Assembly (NCBI GenBank): GCA_028571685.1
Contig: CM053164.1
Location: 42,520,501 to 42,584,500 of the forward strand
DNA: 64,000 nucleotides
Reading direction: 5' to 3'
Source of the DNA: Heterohyrax brucei
Lineage: Eukaryota; Chordata; Mammalia; Hyracoidea; Procaviidae
How positions within the stretch are numbered: position 1 is the stretch's first letter; each line of letters starts with the position of its first letter. Of this stretch, positions 24,206-37,435 are shown in pieces. Position numbers and translations under genes: made by a program. The notes under the pieces were generated by a model. That model did no database searches. It was not told the DNA's origin and saw nothing but the letters and a program-made list of their open reading frames with translations.

Positions 24206-25156
24206 ATGGGACCCAAAAAGCAACAGACACTTGTGGCATACAAGAAATCACCCATGGCTTCAGAAGGCTCCCAAACAAAGCAACCAAGGAGTTTTCCAGA
24301 TGAAGAAACTTTCATGAAACCATCAGAAAGTGAATACACAATGATTATATGCAGAGCCCTTCTAGCCCTTATACCAAATGCAGCAGAACAAAAGGAGACA
24401 TTAAATAAGCTGTTCAATATGATGCAATACCGGTACTCTGAAATCCAACAGATCAAGAAGAAAATCAAAGACATACAAACTTCAATGCAAAGCCAAGAAA
24501 ACAGAGTGGAACAAATGGAAAAAAGAATTTCTAACTTGGAAGACAGAGCTACTGACGCCAGCATCTATGAGCAGAAATCAGAAAAAAGAAACAAGAAAAA
24601 TGAAGAAGTATTAAGAGGCATGTGGGACTCTATTAAGAGGAACAACCTTCGATTAATTAGAGTCCCTGAACAGGGTGAGACATCTGAGAACACAGAGAGT
24701 ATCGTTGCTGAGCTGCTGACAGAAAACTTCCCAGAAATCGTGAAGGAAGAGAATTTAGACATCTCAGGTGCATATCATATGCCACCCAATATAGATCTCA
24801 AAAGAAAAACTCCAAGACATATTATAATCACGCTTAACAAAATGAAACATAAGCAGCAACTCTTAAAGGCAGCAAGACTCAAAGCAAAGCTAACATTCAG
24901 AGGGAAACCCTGTAGGCTCTCGTCAGATTTCTCAGCAGAAACCATGCTGGCACGGAGACAGTGGCATGACACATTCAAAGCCTTGAAAGAGAAGAACTTC
25001 CAACCAAGAATTATACATCCTGCGAAATTATCTTTCAAATATGAAAATGAAATTAAGACATTCCCAGATAAACAGAAACTCGGAGACTTTGTAAAAACCA
25101 AACCAAAACTACAAGAAAAACTGAAAGAAGTTCTTGGCTCTGGCTTAGAAGAATGA
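24206..25156 (+). CDS. Intact L1 ORF1 protein (RNA-binding chaperone)
   Basis: An uninterrupted 316-codon frame from ATG to TGA, full length for mammalian L1 ORF1p, a trimeric nucleic-acid chaperone that packages L1 RNA in the cytoplasm. Residues 1-55 are a basic, low-order N-terminus starting MGPKKQQTLVAYKK. About 60-130 form a coiled coil rich in Gln, Glu and Ile with heptad spacing (YSEIQQIKKKIKDIQTSMQ; VEQMEKRISNLEDRA). About 145-235 fit the RRM domain (NNLRLIRVPEQGE). About 235-316 are the basic C-terminal domain with MLARRQWHDTFKALKEKNF and a KQKLGDFVKTKPKLQEKLKE tail. The intact frame suggests fairly recent insertion. Without ORF2 the copy cannot move by itself. It lies inside dead SPATA31H1 sequence in the same orientation. 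Confidence 0.93.
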   Translation: MGPKKQQTLVAYKKSPMASEGSQTKQPRSFPDEETFMKPSESEYTMIICRALLALIPNAAEQKETLNKLFNMMQYRYSEIQQIKKKIKDIQTSMQSQENRVEQMEKRISNLEDRATDASIYEQKSEKRNKKNEEVLRGMWDSIKRNNLRLIRVPEQGETSENTESIVAELLTENFPEIVKEENLDISGAYHMPPNIDLKRKTPRHIIITLNKMKHKQQLLKAARLKAKLTFRGKPCRLSSDFSAETMLARRQWHDTFKALKEKNFQPRIIHPAKLSFKYENEIKTFPDKQKLGDFVKTKPKLQEKLKEVLGSGLEE

Positions 25157-25523
25157 AACCACTAACTTCATATTTTAGAAGGACACACTACTGAAAACTC
25201 TACTCAGTTAAGGAAGGCTCCAAAGTCAATCACAGCTTTAATATGGAAAGAAACAATCCTGCGATCATCATGAAAACTATGGTGCCATCATATTAAAAAG
25301 AGGGATGTACTACAGTCGTTATAGTCCTTCCAGGTGGAGAGGAAGACTACAAGACTGGTAGTAATTAAAATTGGGCTTATATATAGTTTATTAAGGAGGA
25401 TCATAGGGGCAGCTGTAAAGCACAACAAAGATGTATCATACCATTTCAAGAAATGTAACTCAGGAGTCTCAACAACCACAAAACCAGCCCTGAAAAAGGT
25501 GAAAAATCAAATAAGCAAAGATT

Positions 25524-27487
25524 GCTATAGGACTTCGAAGTATAGTATAGGTGGAGCTTTACACAGGGCCATGGCTACAAGATGTCAAAGTTTTTTATTT
25601 GATCAAAGGAACTGAACCTCAAGGTGTGAAGTCTTCAGAGTTAAATTTGGGGCCACAGCTGCAATACGTAAAACTTTTGAGTTGAATCCAGAGCAAAAGA
25701 CATAAGGCAGATCTATGGAGCTGTTCCCAAGACCAGAGAGACATGGTGATAAGGCTGAGATGTTAGTATCAAAGCCAGTGTTTCAAGGTGTAAAATATCT
25801 GGAGGTGGACTAACTATCAATTTATTTAAAATTAATCTCAGTTCTGCAGATACAACATTCTGAGCTGACCAGAAGATCAGTCTTCCAAAGTAGGAGCTCC
25901 AAAGTATTCCAAATCTGAACTGATCCAAAGACAACAGCTGAAGGATATAAAACTCATGACATGGACTCCACCCTAAAAGCTTCCAGTTTTAAACTCTGAG
26001 GAGATGACCGCAGAGCCATAGACTGAAGGTGTGAAATATATAGAGATAACGTTACCACCAGTGGTACAAGATGGGAAATCTAGGAAATTCACTCCAGGTT
26101 CTAAGCTTCAAGCCATGAAATCTGTGGATAGGACTCCAGATTCAAGAACTGCGGAGCTGGCCCTAGGTCCCTAGCTGCAAGGTATGACATCACTGGAATT
26201 GCACCTTGGGTTAGATATGCAAGGTGAGAATTCTATGACTTTTGTACCAGAGCCATTGCTTCAAGATTTTAAATCTATGGAAGTCTCCAAACTACCCAAT
26301 CACAAAATGCAAAACCTATGAATTTATCCCTAAGCCAATAGTTTAAAGGAATGGCAGTTGTAGATTTAACTCTTGGACCAGAATACGATGGTGAGATATT
26401 TGTAATATTCTCACTAGACCAATAAAGTGTTGATCTAGAGCAACTGAAGACAGGGTCTGAGCCAGAAGATATGAAGCCTATAGAGCTAGTTCCAGAACCA
26501 AAACTTGACAGTATAAAATTTGCAGACCTCAATGTTGAGCTTTAGTTGAAAGGAATGAAATCATCTTAATTGACTCCAGAACCAAGTACTCAAGGTATAA
26601 AACTAACAGCATTCAGGATAGAGCCACAGATGCAAAGCATAAAACATTCCAACTGGATCCCAGGACTACAACTGCATCAACTGCATGAAACCCTTGGAGA
26701 CATATTCAGGGTCACGGCTCCAAGGTAAGAAAACTGCAGAGTGAAATCAAAAGTCAGAGCATAGAAGCAGGAGATCTGTGCAGCAGATCCCACTACCAGA
26801 GTTTCAAGCTGTAAAATTTCTATAGTTAGTTCAAGGTTTACAATTTCTATGAGTTAAAACCGCAGAATTGAAGCCCATGCTACAGTTGAGAGGTGTGAAG
26901 TCATCTGAAGTGACTCTAGGGCCCAAATTTCAAGATTCAAAATCTATGCTCAACCTTGGGCAACAGTGACAGAGTGTGAAAACCCCTGACTTGTCCCCAG
27001 GACCACAACTTCAAATGGGAAAACAACTGGAGTCAACCTCTCACCTCTGCACCTTAAAGGTATGAGAACTGCAGAGTTAAATCAGGAGCTGGAAGTTGGA
27101 AGCATGAAATGTGTTCAGTGAATACCAGGAACAGAGGTACAAAGTAGAAAATCTGGAGTGTTGAATATTGTGTCATAATCTCGAGGTTTCAAATCTGTAA
27201 ATTTGAAAATCTGTGCTTCAGTTGAGAAGTATGGAATCAACTAACTTGACCCTAGGACCAAAACTTCAAGGTGAAAAATCCAAGGAGATCAATCTTGGGC
27301 CATAGTGGCAGAGTGTGAAAATCCCATACTTTTCCCAGGACCAGAGTAGCAAAAAAGGAAAAATTTGGAGTTAACCTTAGAGCCACAGTTTCAAGATGTA
27401 AAAACTTGGAGTTGAAGCAAGACCCAGATCTTGGAAATATGAAATCTATTCAATAAATACCAGGACCAGATATTCAGAGTAGGAAAC
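25524..27487 (+). pseudogene. SPATA31H1: SPATA31H1 repeat array, segment 3 (heavily decayed)
   Basis: The array resumes after the L1 and its duplicated target. The 42-base rhythm is visible in the DNA (repeated aaggtgtgaaatct, ccacagctgcaa, ggagttgactcca), but stops occur in nearly every unit and no open segment exceeds about 60 codons on the coding strand. Recognisable scraps include SVELDPEPKLQ-like readings near 26,440 and repeated caaggtgtgaaa junctions. This is the most damaged part of the array. It ends at an LTR inserted at 27,488. Confidence 0.65.
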
Positions 27488-27944
27488 TGAGAGATCTCAG
27501 AGAAGTTTAGCATAAGCCATCTTTCCCCAAAAGTCAGGGTTTATATTAAATACATCTTCCCCTACCATTACCCCAAAACAGCCCACAGCAATTTGACCAC
27601 AAACAAAACTTTATGTCTCCCACTGCCACACTCCTAATTAAAGTTCTTCCCTCATCAAATCTTAACCATAAACAAACCTTACCCCCTTCCACTTCTAATC
27701 AACACATCTTCCTTATCAGACCCTATATCCCCTTCCTGGAATTTCATGCTACCCCCCTCTTCTCTTTTAATTAACATTCTTTCCTTACCAAACCATAAAT
27801 CCCCTCACCCCATACTAATACATCGAAACTTTAAAACTATAAAAAACCTATCCTCAGACCCGATTCTTTCTCTTCAGATAAACTTCACTGGACCCTCAAA
27901 CTGGTGTGTCTCTGCCCCTGTTTTATGGCATTCTCTCCCCAACA
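27488..27944 (+). mobile_element. Solo LTR inserted in the repeat array
   Basis: 457 bp from TGAGAGATCT to CCCCAACA, with pyrimidine-rich, CpG-poor sequence and a TATA-like actataaaaa at about 27,837. Flanking 5-mers are gaaac (27,483-27,487) and gaaag (27,945-27,949). The array reads on each side as agtaggaaa / gtggtaatgctaag. No internal viral sequence. LTR family not recognised. Confidence 0.6.
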
Positions 27945-31672
<3,728 letters not shown>

Positions 31673-33039
31673 CCAAAGCCATTAGATCAAGTCACAGAAT
31701 CCATAAGGATGCAGCTTCAGCTACAAGATCCACAGCTAAAAATAGCAGTAAAACTCTTAAGGAACCACCTGTCCTCCAGCGTGCCTCTACCTTTACATAC
31801 AGGCCTGGTACTAAATATCCTGTCTGTTTAGAGTGACTGATGTTCAGGATTTAATGGCTGTCATAAATTACAGGCCAGTTTTGGCCTGTACCTTCTCATC
31901 GATCCACAGCTCCACTTTGTAAGCACTCTTGAGGGCCATAGTGACATTAGAGTGAATCTTGGCTTTAGGTTGCACAGTGGAAAAAGGAACCAAGTTCCAA
32001 AGACTCAAGAAAGAGACAGTTCCATCATATCAAGGAGCCCTATATCACCATTACAAAGGAAAACTAAAATCTATACTCAAGCTTCCAAGAGTTCTACTGC
32101 CACCAGAGACTTCTGGTCTGGGCATTTCCAGTATCTTACTCCAGTACAGATCCACACTAGGCAAGAGCAACATGACAACCCTGACCCCGGATGATAGATA
32201 GAAATAGGAAAGTCTGGACACCATGAACTCACTCAAATTCACACCCTGCTATGGAGTAGTTCTGAGAGCAATCACAATATAAAATGGGCTAAGGTGAGAC
32301 TCAGAAAGAACCCTGGTGCAAAATATCCAATGAAGAAAATTATCAAGTTAGAACACAAAGTAGTATATTCATAATAGAGTCCCTCCAGGGAATTACCAGC
32401 CCAGTTAAGAAGGAAAAGGCTTGAAACAGCTAAAACAACTGCCTCTTTGAAAACAAAATGTAAGAACTCCTCCCAACACACTTTCAGCTCACCGTTTTTA
32501 CAGGGCCTACTTCTGGTGGTGTCAGGCACTAGGGCTGCTAACCAAAAAGTTGACAGTTGGAATACACCATGTGCTCCCTGGAAACTCAGCAGGACAGTTC
32601 TACTCTGTCCTGTAAGGTCACTGTGAGTCACAATCAACTCAAGGGAGTAGGGTTGCTTTTTTGGTTTTAAGGCAGGAAATCCAAACAGCAAACAATTCCA
32701 GTTTCTGTTAGGAAGAGGCCTGAATGCAGGGAAAGTTCAGACTCCTTGTGGTTGAACAAAAACTTCTCTCTAAAACAAAAAGCCAGAGACTACAACTTAC
32801 CAAGGGATGTCAAAAGAGATAGAAGACACAGTTCCCCCTGAGAGGACAGTCCCACTAAGCGAAGACACAATCTGCCTGAAGGAAGATTCATGTCCTCTGA
32901 GAGAAGACACACTCCTTCTGAGATAACCCATGCCACTCAACACAGTTCTAAGAAAACCTGCGACAGTCCTCCTAAGGAGAGAATCAAGCACAGTTCCCCA
33001 GGGGGAGGCCCCGAAACAAGTTGCTTAAATATTTCTTGA
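31673..33039 (+). pseudogene. SPATA31H1: SPATA31H1 C-terminal region with RRHSPSE-type repeat remnants (decayed)
   Basis: After the array comes non-repeat sequence with broken frames (GALYHHYKGKLKSILKLPRV near 32,030), a SINE at 32,515, then an Arg/His/Ser/Pro-rich stretch. From about 32,776 one frame reads ARDYNLPRDVKRDRRHSSP, a TGA at about 32,839, then KRRHNLPEGRF, SSERRHTPSE, IKHSSPGGG and a stop at 33,037-33,039. Human SPATA31H1 ends in many approximate PSERSHHS octapeptides; these look like a shortened, eroded version. The end lies about 600 bp before the ZNF512 start codon, matching the human gene order. Confidence 0.7.
32515..32671 (+). mobile_element. AfroSINE inserted in SPATA31H1
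   Basis: Body with gggctgctaaccaaaaagtt, ttctactctgtcctgtaagg and a caatcaactcaagggagtag tail ending in gcttttttggtttt. Somewhat diverged. It lies in the 3' part of the decayed coding region. Confidence 0.85.
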
Positions 33040-33399
33040 ATTAAGCAGGGAAGTTTGCACGGTAACCCCGTAATTGTCTCACTCAAGGTACCATTTCCTG
33101 GCCTCTTCCCTGCTCATCCACTGCCTCCAATTCCTGTGTCCTCACCAATGAAAAGGCATTTCTGTCTACTTTCTTGGGAGGCATGTGTCTGTAATTACTA
33201 TAAGATGAATAAAGCACCAATAATTAAATAGAACATTTATCTCAATGTGCATCTGAACGCCCCCAAGTTTTGCTGGATGGAGAAGGGAGGGTGGAGGGAC
33301 ACTAGTGTCGTTCAAACTGTAGAAACCAGCGCGGGAGGTGGGGGGTTCTTGGGCCAGGTTAAAGCTCCACACTCCTCCCTTTTACCCCAGTCCCACCCA

Positions 33400-33830
33400 T
33401 TACTTCCATAATCCCACGACGTAATCCCTCCCTTCGGCAGGGTCTCAGAGGAACCCGAGGCGGACTCCTCACGTGATCGACACCGCTCCGCCCCTCCCCC
33501 CCGGCCCCCTTGGAAGCTGCCAGGCGGAAGTAGACGTTCCGAACAGAGCTAGGCGGTACCGAGTCCACATCCGGGAGAAAAAAGGAGAGCGGAAGTGGCG
33601 TTGGTCCGGCCGGAGCCCCTCGGTGAATTTGTTAGGCGTGGAGAGGCAGTGATGTCTTCCAGACTTGGTGCAGTACCCGCTGTGAGTTTCTTGGTTTGAC
33701 CGTTGTTCTTTAAGGGTAGCGCTATCGAGCCCGGAACACGCGGTCCTTCGCTTTTGTCCCATGCCCAGAGTTGGTTTTCTCTGAGCCTGTCGTAGGCCCC
33801 ACCCTTCTAGGTCACCCCCACCTGTCCCCC
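33400..33830 (+). promoter_or_regulatory. ZNF512: CpG-island promoter of ZNF512
   Basis: The only CpG-dense stretch in the window. It includes an E-box CACGTG at 33,470-33,475 and two ETS-type sites, ggcggaagta (33,533-33,542) and gcggaagtgg (33,589-33,598), the second about 55 bases before the start codon. No TATA box is evident. This is a housekeeping-type promoter with likely dispersed starts around 33,560-33,630. The 3' end of dead SPATA31H1 lies about 400 bp upstream. Confidence 0.85.
33652..33681 (+). CDS. ZNF512: ZNF512 coding exon 1
   Basis: Encodes MSSRLGAVPA, the N-terminus of zinc finger protein 512 as I know it from human, a nuclear C2H2 zinc-finger protein. The ATG lies in a CpG island and is the first after the ETS site. 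The exon ends in phase 0 at a good donor (CT|gtgagt). The splice to exon 2 continues the known protein. Only the N-terminus is in this window, so no zinc finger is visible here. Confidence 0.9.
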
Positions 33831-34140
33831 TTTTCCTATTCCTACTTTCTGCCATCTGTTCCCCCTCCTCCTCAGATTCCCTTTCTCGCCAGATTGTCGT
33901 TTTATTGTGCTTAAATCCCCAGATGCCTCCCACATTGGTTATCTTCTTTCTTCACCTCCTGTTTAGAGCCTTTATCTGGGACAAGGCTTTGAGAATGGGG
34001 GAAGATAAAGCCTTTGCTGTTATCCCCCCCTCTTCCCGCCTTTACTGTTGGGGAATACAGGACACCACACTATTTTGAAAAGTATTGCCTTCTTCCTTTT
34101 GGGATAGTTGCTCCGAGAGAGCTTCCTTTTTCCTGCACAT

Positions 34141-34184
34141 GGGGGGGGGTGCGGGGTGGGTAGGTGGGGTGGGGGTAGGGGTTG
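34141..34184 (+). repeat. G-rich tract with G-quadruplex potential in ZNF512 intron 1
   Basis: A run of nine or more Gs followed by at least five more G3-5 blocks with loops of one to three bases on the coding strand. Lies about 460 bases downstream of coding exon 1 and 65 bases before exon 2. Confidence 0.75.
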
Positions 34185-34249
34185 TTCAACTTTCTGTGAT
34201 CAAGGTTCAGAGGTCTCTAGAACTCACTCCTGTGCTTGTGATTTGCTAG

Positions 34250-34308
34250 ACTTCTGGACCTACGTCCTTTAAGCAACAGAGGAGTACAAGAATCGTGGGA
34301 TCTAAGAA
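34250..34308 (+). CDS. ZNF512: ZNF512 coding exon 2
   Basis: A 59-base exon between an acceptor (tttgctag) and a strong donor (AA|gtaagt). It reads TSGPTSFKQQRSTRIVGSK plus two bases (aa) of the next codon. Human has TSGPTTFKQQRSTRIVGAKN, so two conservative changes are seen, and the leftover aa fits the Asn codon at the start of human exon 3. Intron 1 is 568 bases. I did not find exon 3 downstream in this window. Confidence 0.92.
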
Positions 34309-34384
34309 GTAAGTGAGGTTTTCTGAGGTGTGTTTATAATTGTGTCACCAGTTCTGTTGAAGAGAACTTCCTGTGATGATGATG

Positions 34385-34512
34385 ACAGTGTTCCATGTCC
34401 GCACTGTCTAAGGAGATAGCCACTAGCCACATATGCTGCTAGTGACTGAGGAACTGAATTTTAAATTTTAATTAAATTCATGTAGCCACCTGTGATTAGT
34501 GGCTATTGGGGA
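34385..34512. mobile_element. MER5A-like DNA transposon fragment
   Basis: Contains gccactagccacatatgctg at one end and its diverged inverse tagccacctgtgattagtgg at the other around an AT-rich centre, the layout of MER5A, a non-autonomous hAT-Charlie element. Confidence 0.7.
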
Positions 34513-35539
34513 AAAACTACAAAAAAATGAAATAATTTCCCAACCTAGAAAACATTCTCACAAAAAATAGAAAAGAAAAGCTTTGTTATTAAACCAGAAT
34601 GTGATGCCTCACAGTTACTAAAAGATTACAAAAGACAGAAAGAAATTTTATCCTTTATGTAGATGAGTGGATAAAAATTTGAGAAAAAATTGCTGATTTT
34701 CTGTTATGTTTATGGCAGAATACCCAAAGTTGTAAAAGTCTCACTGTGGGAGAAACTGAAAATTAGGGGTGTGAGCTTTTTTGATGACTACATTTTAAAA
34801 CAGATAGCTCTCAGCTTCTTGAGGAAACATCCTTGATTTACATACTTTTCATAAAGACAAAAAATTTACCACTATGTGTTATTGAAAGTGAATTCTGAAA
34901 GAACAAGGAGGAGGGGAGACTCTTCCTGTGTTTTCAGTAGGGACAATGAAAAACTCTTATTTTCATTTTACATTTTTTCTTAGATAGCTGCCTTAGGGGA
35001 CGGTGTAGGACTAAATCAAGTATGGGGGAGAAAAACAACTTTGCCAAAACAAAAGTAACAAATTATAATAAAATGGAACATATGACTCAACAGTAGTGCT
35101 ATTATTTCTTCAGACATCAGTGCCCATGAAGACCTTGGTGAGTCTGGGAAGGACAGATAAAAAAATGTCTTGGATTGTTTTGTTATTTTGTATACTGAAT
35201 ATGTGCAGCTTTTCATGGTTAATACAAAAGAAAGATCCTTGTTAACTACAGGTTCCCTTTAGAAGGGATTCATTCATTCATGTAACATTTAATGACTACT
35301 GTGTGCTGGGTGTGTGTTAAGTTAGTAATGTGGAAAAAAACTCTCAGTCTGAAAGGGAAGATAGACAGAGTGACAGAATACAGTATAATATGTAAATATT
35401 TTTGAACGAGAATTTAATACAGTCTTTAGGGAGTAGAAGTGATAATTGGGAAAGGAAAGTTTTTTACCAAAGTTTTTTTTTTTTTTTTTAAACCAAACTC
35501 AGCAAAGACTTGGAAGTTGAGAAATGTTGTAGGGTGAAA
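34513..35539 (+). other. ZNF512 intron 2, first unique stretch
   Basis: AT-rich intronic sequence without an open frame or recognisable exon. The only identified items are a MIR/L2-type scrap at about 35,262-35,330 (ttcattcattcatgtaacat, then actactgtgtgctgggtgtg) and a T15-plus run near 35,475. Confidence 0.6.
35262..35330 (+). mobile_element. MIR/L2-type fragment
   Basis: The phrase cattcattcatgtaac, then atgactactgtgtgctggg, corresponds to the conserved CATTCATT...ACTATGTGCCAGG core shared by MIR and L2 3' ends. Confidence 0.5.
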
Positions 35540-36095
35540 ATACCACAAAATTTTGTACATCAAAAAGTTTGGTTTCGCATGTGTTCAAAAGGGCATAAGT
35601 GGGAAGCAGGTAAGCATGCTGCCAGAGCTGATGTCTGCCTGACTTTGAGTAAGCTTTAGAATCACCAGTATATGGTAATATCTCAAAATGGGTAGAATCA
35701 CTGAAACCGTCACCTTTTCACAGACTGGCTAGAAATTGTGATCTTACATTTTGAATCATCTTTTTTAACACTAGTTGGTATAGGTTTCAATAGAGGGTCT
35801 TCATTGATCTAACAAATTTCAATTCACAGGATGGTAGTAGAAAAAGGTAAGAGTGGAAAATCTTTTGTGATTTGTTTGGCTTTATGTGAATGATTCTCTA
35901 AAAGATATTTTTCTTCTGTAAAAGATGATTTCCAAGATTATCCTATCTATTGTGTTTATCTCAGGCCCATATTTTCTTTATCTCGAGGCCTAGTTAATGT
36001 GTCCTTGTGAGGCCTTGTGGGCCCAGCTCCTGCTAGGTCATATTCTCTATGCTTAAAGGAATGATGATTCCAGTATTATCTTCTAAGTCAGTGCA
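35540..36095 (-). mobile_element. LTR-like repeat, copy A
   Basis: Shares an ordered series of matches with 36,575-37,435 in the same orientation: gcatgctgccagagctgatg against gcatgctaccacagctgtgt, aagagtggaaaa in both, and ctcctgctaggtcatattct against cactgcagttgggtcctatt. Probably a LTR or other ~500-bp element; family unknown. Orientation is set from the polyadenylation-like signal in copy B. Confidence 0.5.
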
Positions 36096-36194
36096 GTTAG
36101 CTAAAAGCAGAAGAGATTTCTCTGAAGATAGCATGTGTACAGGTAAAAGAAGTTAATGGAATGCCAGATAGTTCTGTACTACTGGCATCCAGAT

Positions 36195-36440
36195 TGGGTG
36201 GATTGCAGCAAGTAGGTTGGAGAGGTTAGCAGGTGCTAGGTCATGAAGGGCCTTTTATAGTGTGCCAGGATGTTTGGATTTTACCCTTGAAGAGTTTTAA
36301 GCAAGGGAATGATGTGGTCAGATACTGAGCTTAGAAAGGCCACTCTGATGTTGTTGTAAACAGCTGGAAAATTAGTTCAGAATGAATTTTCAGTAACGTA
36401 AGAGAAAAAGTTGTGGCCTATGGTGACAGCAGTAGATATA
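36195..36440. repeat. Old dispersed mammalian repeat
   Basis: Contains tcatgaagggccttttatag, gaagagttttaagcaaggga and atgatgtggtcagatactga, a series I recognise as a common ancient interspersed repeat, though I cannot name its class with confidence. Confidence 0.45.
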
Positions 36441-36723
36441 GAATGATAGATTGTGATGAATAAAGATGAGAGGAGAGTGCGAGAAGACTGTTGGCTTCCA
36501 GCTTTGGCAATCAGATGGATGGACTTCGATAGGATTAGGAATTTCTGAATGAGGAATGTCCTAGAGTAAAATCAGTGCACAGTTCCGTGGAGCAAGAACA
36601 AGATTTTATTAAGTGTATGTTCCAAGAGGCAAAAGTAGGGAATGGACAGGCATGCTACCACAGCTGTGTCTGCCCAAATCCAAGGAATGTTATCATGATC
36701 AGTGTATATAGACATTGTAAATG

Positions 36724-36885
36724 AGAAAACCGAACTCCATGCCGCTGAGTCAATTCCATCTCAATAGTCACCCCATAGTCAGAGTAAAACTGCCCACGTA
36801 GAGTTTCCAAGGAGCACCTGGTGGATTTGAACTGCCAGCATTTTCGTTAGCAGACATAGCACTTAACCACATATGTGTATAAAAT
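36724..36885 (-). mobile_element. AfroSINE
   Basis: Reverse-complement AfroSINE: actccatgccgctgagtcaa, agtaaaactgcccacgtaga, tttgaactgccagcattttc and agcacttaacc in order. Confidence 0.9.
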
Positions 36886-36925
36886 CATTAAAAGCTTCGA
36901 TTTTTCTCTCCGACACACATTTATA

Positions 36926-37086
36926 CAACCCAACCTGTTGCCTTCAAGGTGATTTTGATTCATAGAGACTCTACAGGACAGAGTAGAACTGCTCTATAGG
37001 GTTTTCAAAGAGTGGCTGGCAGATTTGAACTGCCAAGCTTTTTGTTAGCAGCCAAGCTCTTAACCAGTGTGCCACCAGGGCTCCAC
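36926..37086 (-). mobile_element. AfroSINE
   Basis: Reverse-complement copy with ggacagagtagaactgctct, tttgaactgccaagcttttt and the intact head gtgccaccagggctcc. Only 40 bases separate it from the previous SINE. Confidence 0.92.
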
Positions 37087-37435
37087 TTTTTCAAATAGTG
37101 GCTAAAAACTGCTAAAACACTATTTTGAATTGTCATCTTTAATAATTTAATAATAATAGTCAGGAGAATCTTCACTTGTCCAGCAAGTTATACTATTTAC
37201 TGAATGCTAATGGAAAATGGCAAGAGTGGAAAATATGAGTCTTTTGTGCCCAAAGTGTTTAAAAGTTTTCCTGAAGATGATGTTTTCTAAAAGCGTCCTA
37301 GCCATTATTTTTATACTTAAGGGCCCAGTGATGTGTCCTTTTGAGTCCTGGTCACTGCAGTTGGGTCCTATTCTTTATACTCAAGGGACAGGGAATCATA
37401 GCTCTAATTTTAACTCCTAAGTCATTCCTGCCTTT

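Larger units (their letters stand above)
23217..25507 (+). mobile_element. L1 with complete 5' end and ORF1, lacking ORF2, with target duplication
   Basis: Begins GGGGGGCGGAGTCAAGATGG, the 5' end of a full-length L1, and continues through a ~990-bp 5' UTR, an intact ORF1 and the inter-ORF region, then stops after ccctgaaaaaggtgaaaaat. Flanks are caaattagcaaagact (23,201-23,216) and caaataagcaaagatt (25,508-25,523), 14 of 16 identical. ORF2 is wholly absent. A short A5 run ends the element, so an RNA ended early near the ORF1/ORF2 junction may have been copied. SPATA31H1 sequence resumes at 25,524. Confidence 0.88.
36575..37435 (-). mobile_element. LTR-like repeat, copy B, carrying two SINEs
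   Basis: Second copy of the element at 35,540-36,095, split by two minus-strand AfroSINEs. Near its left side is ttttatt within agattttattaagtg, an AATAAA signal when read on the minus strand. It ends in the same ctccta-agtca region as copy A. Confidence 0.5.

Noticed and set aside
24206-25156. Host gene encoding a coiled-coil protein
   Set aside because: The coiled coil, RRM and C-terminal domain order, the L1 5' UTR upstream and the duplicated target site show it is L1 ORF1.
33469-33933. 154-codon open frame on the minus strand across the ZNF512 promoter
   Set aside because: It overlaps a CpG island and exon 1 on the other strand; GC-rich DNA has few stops by chance. The Arg/Gly-rich product has no recognisable domain.
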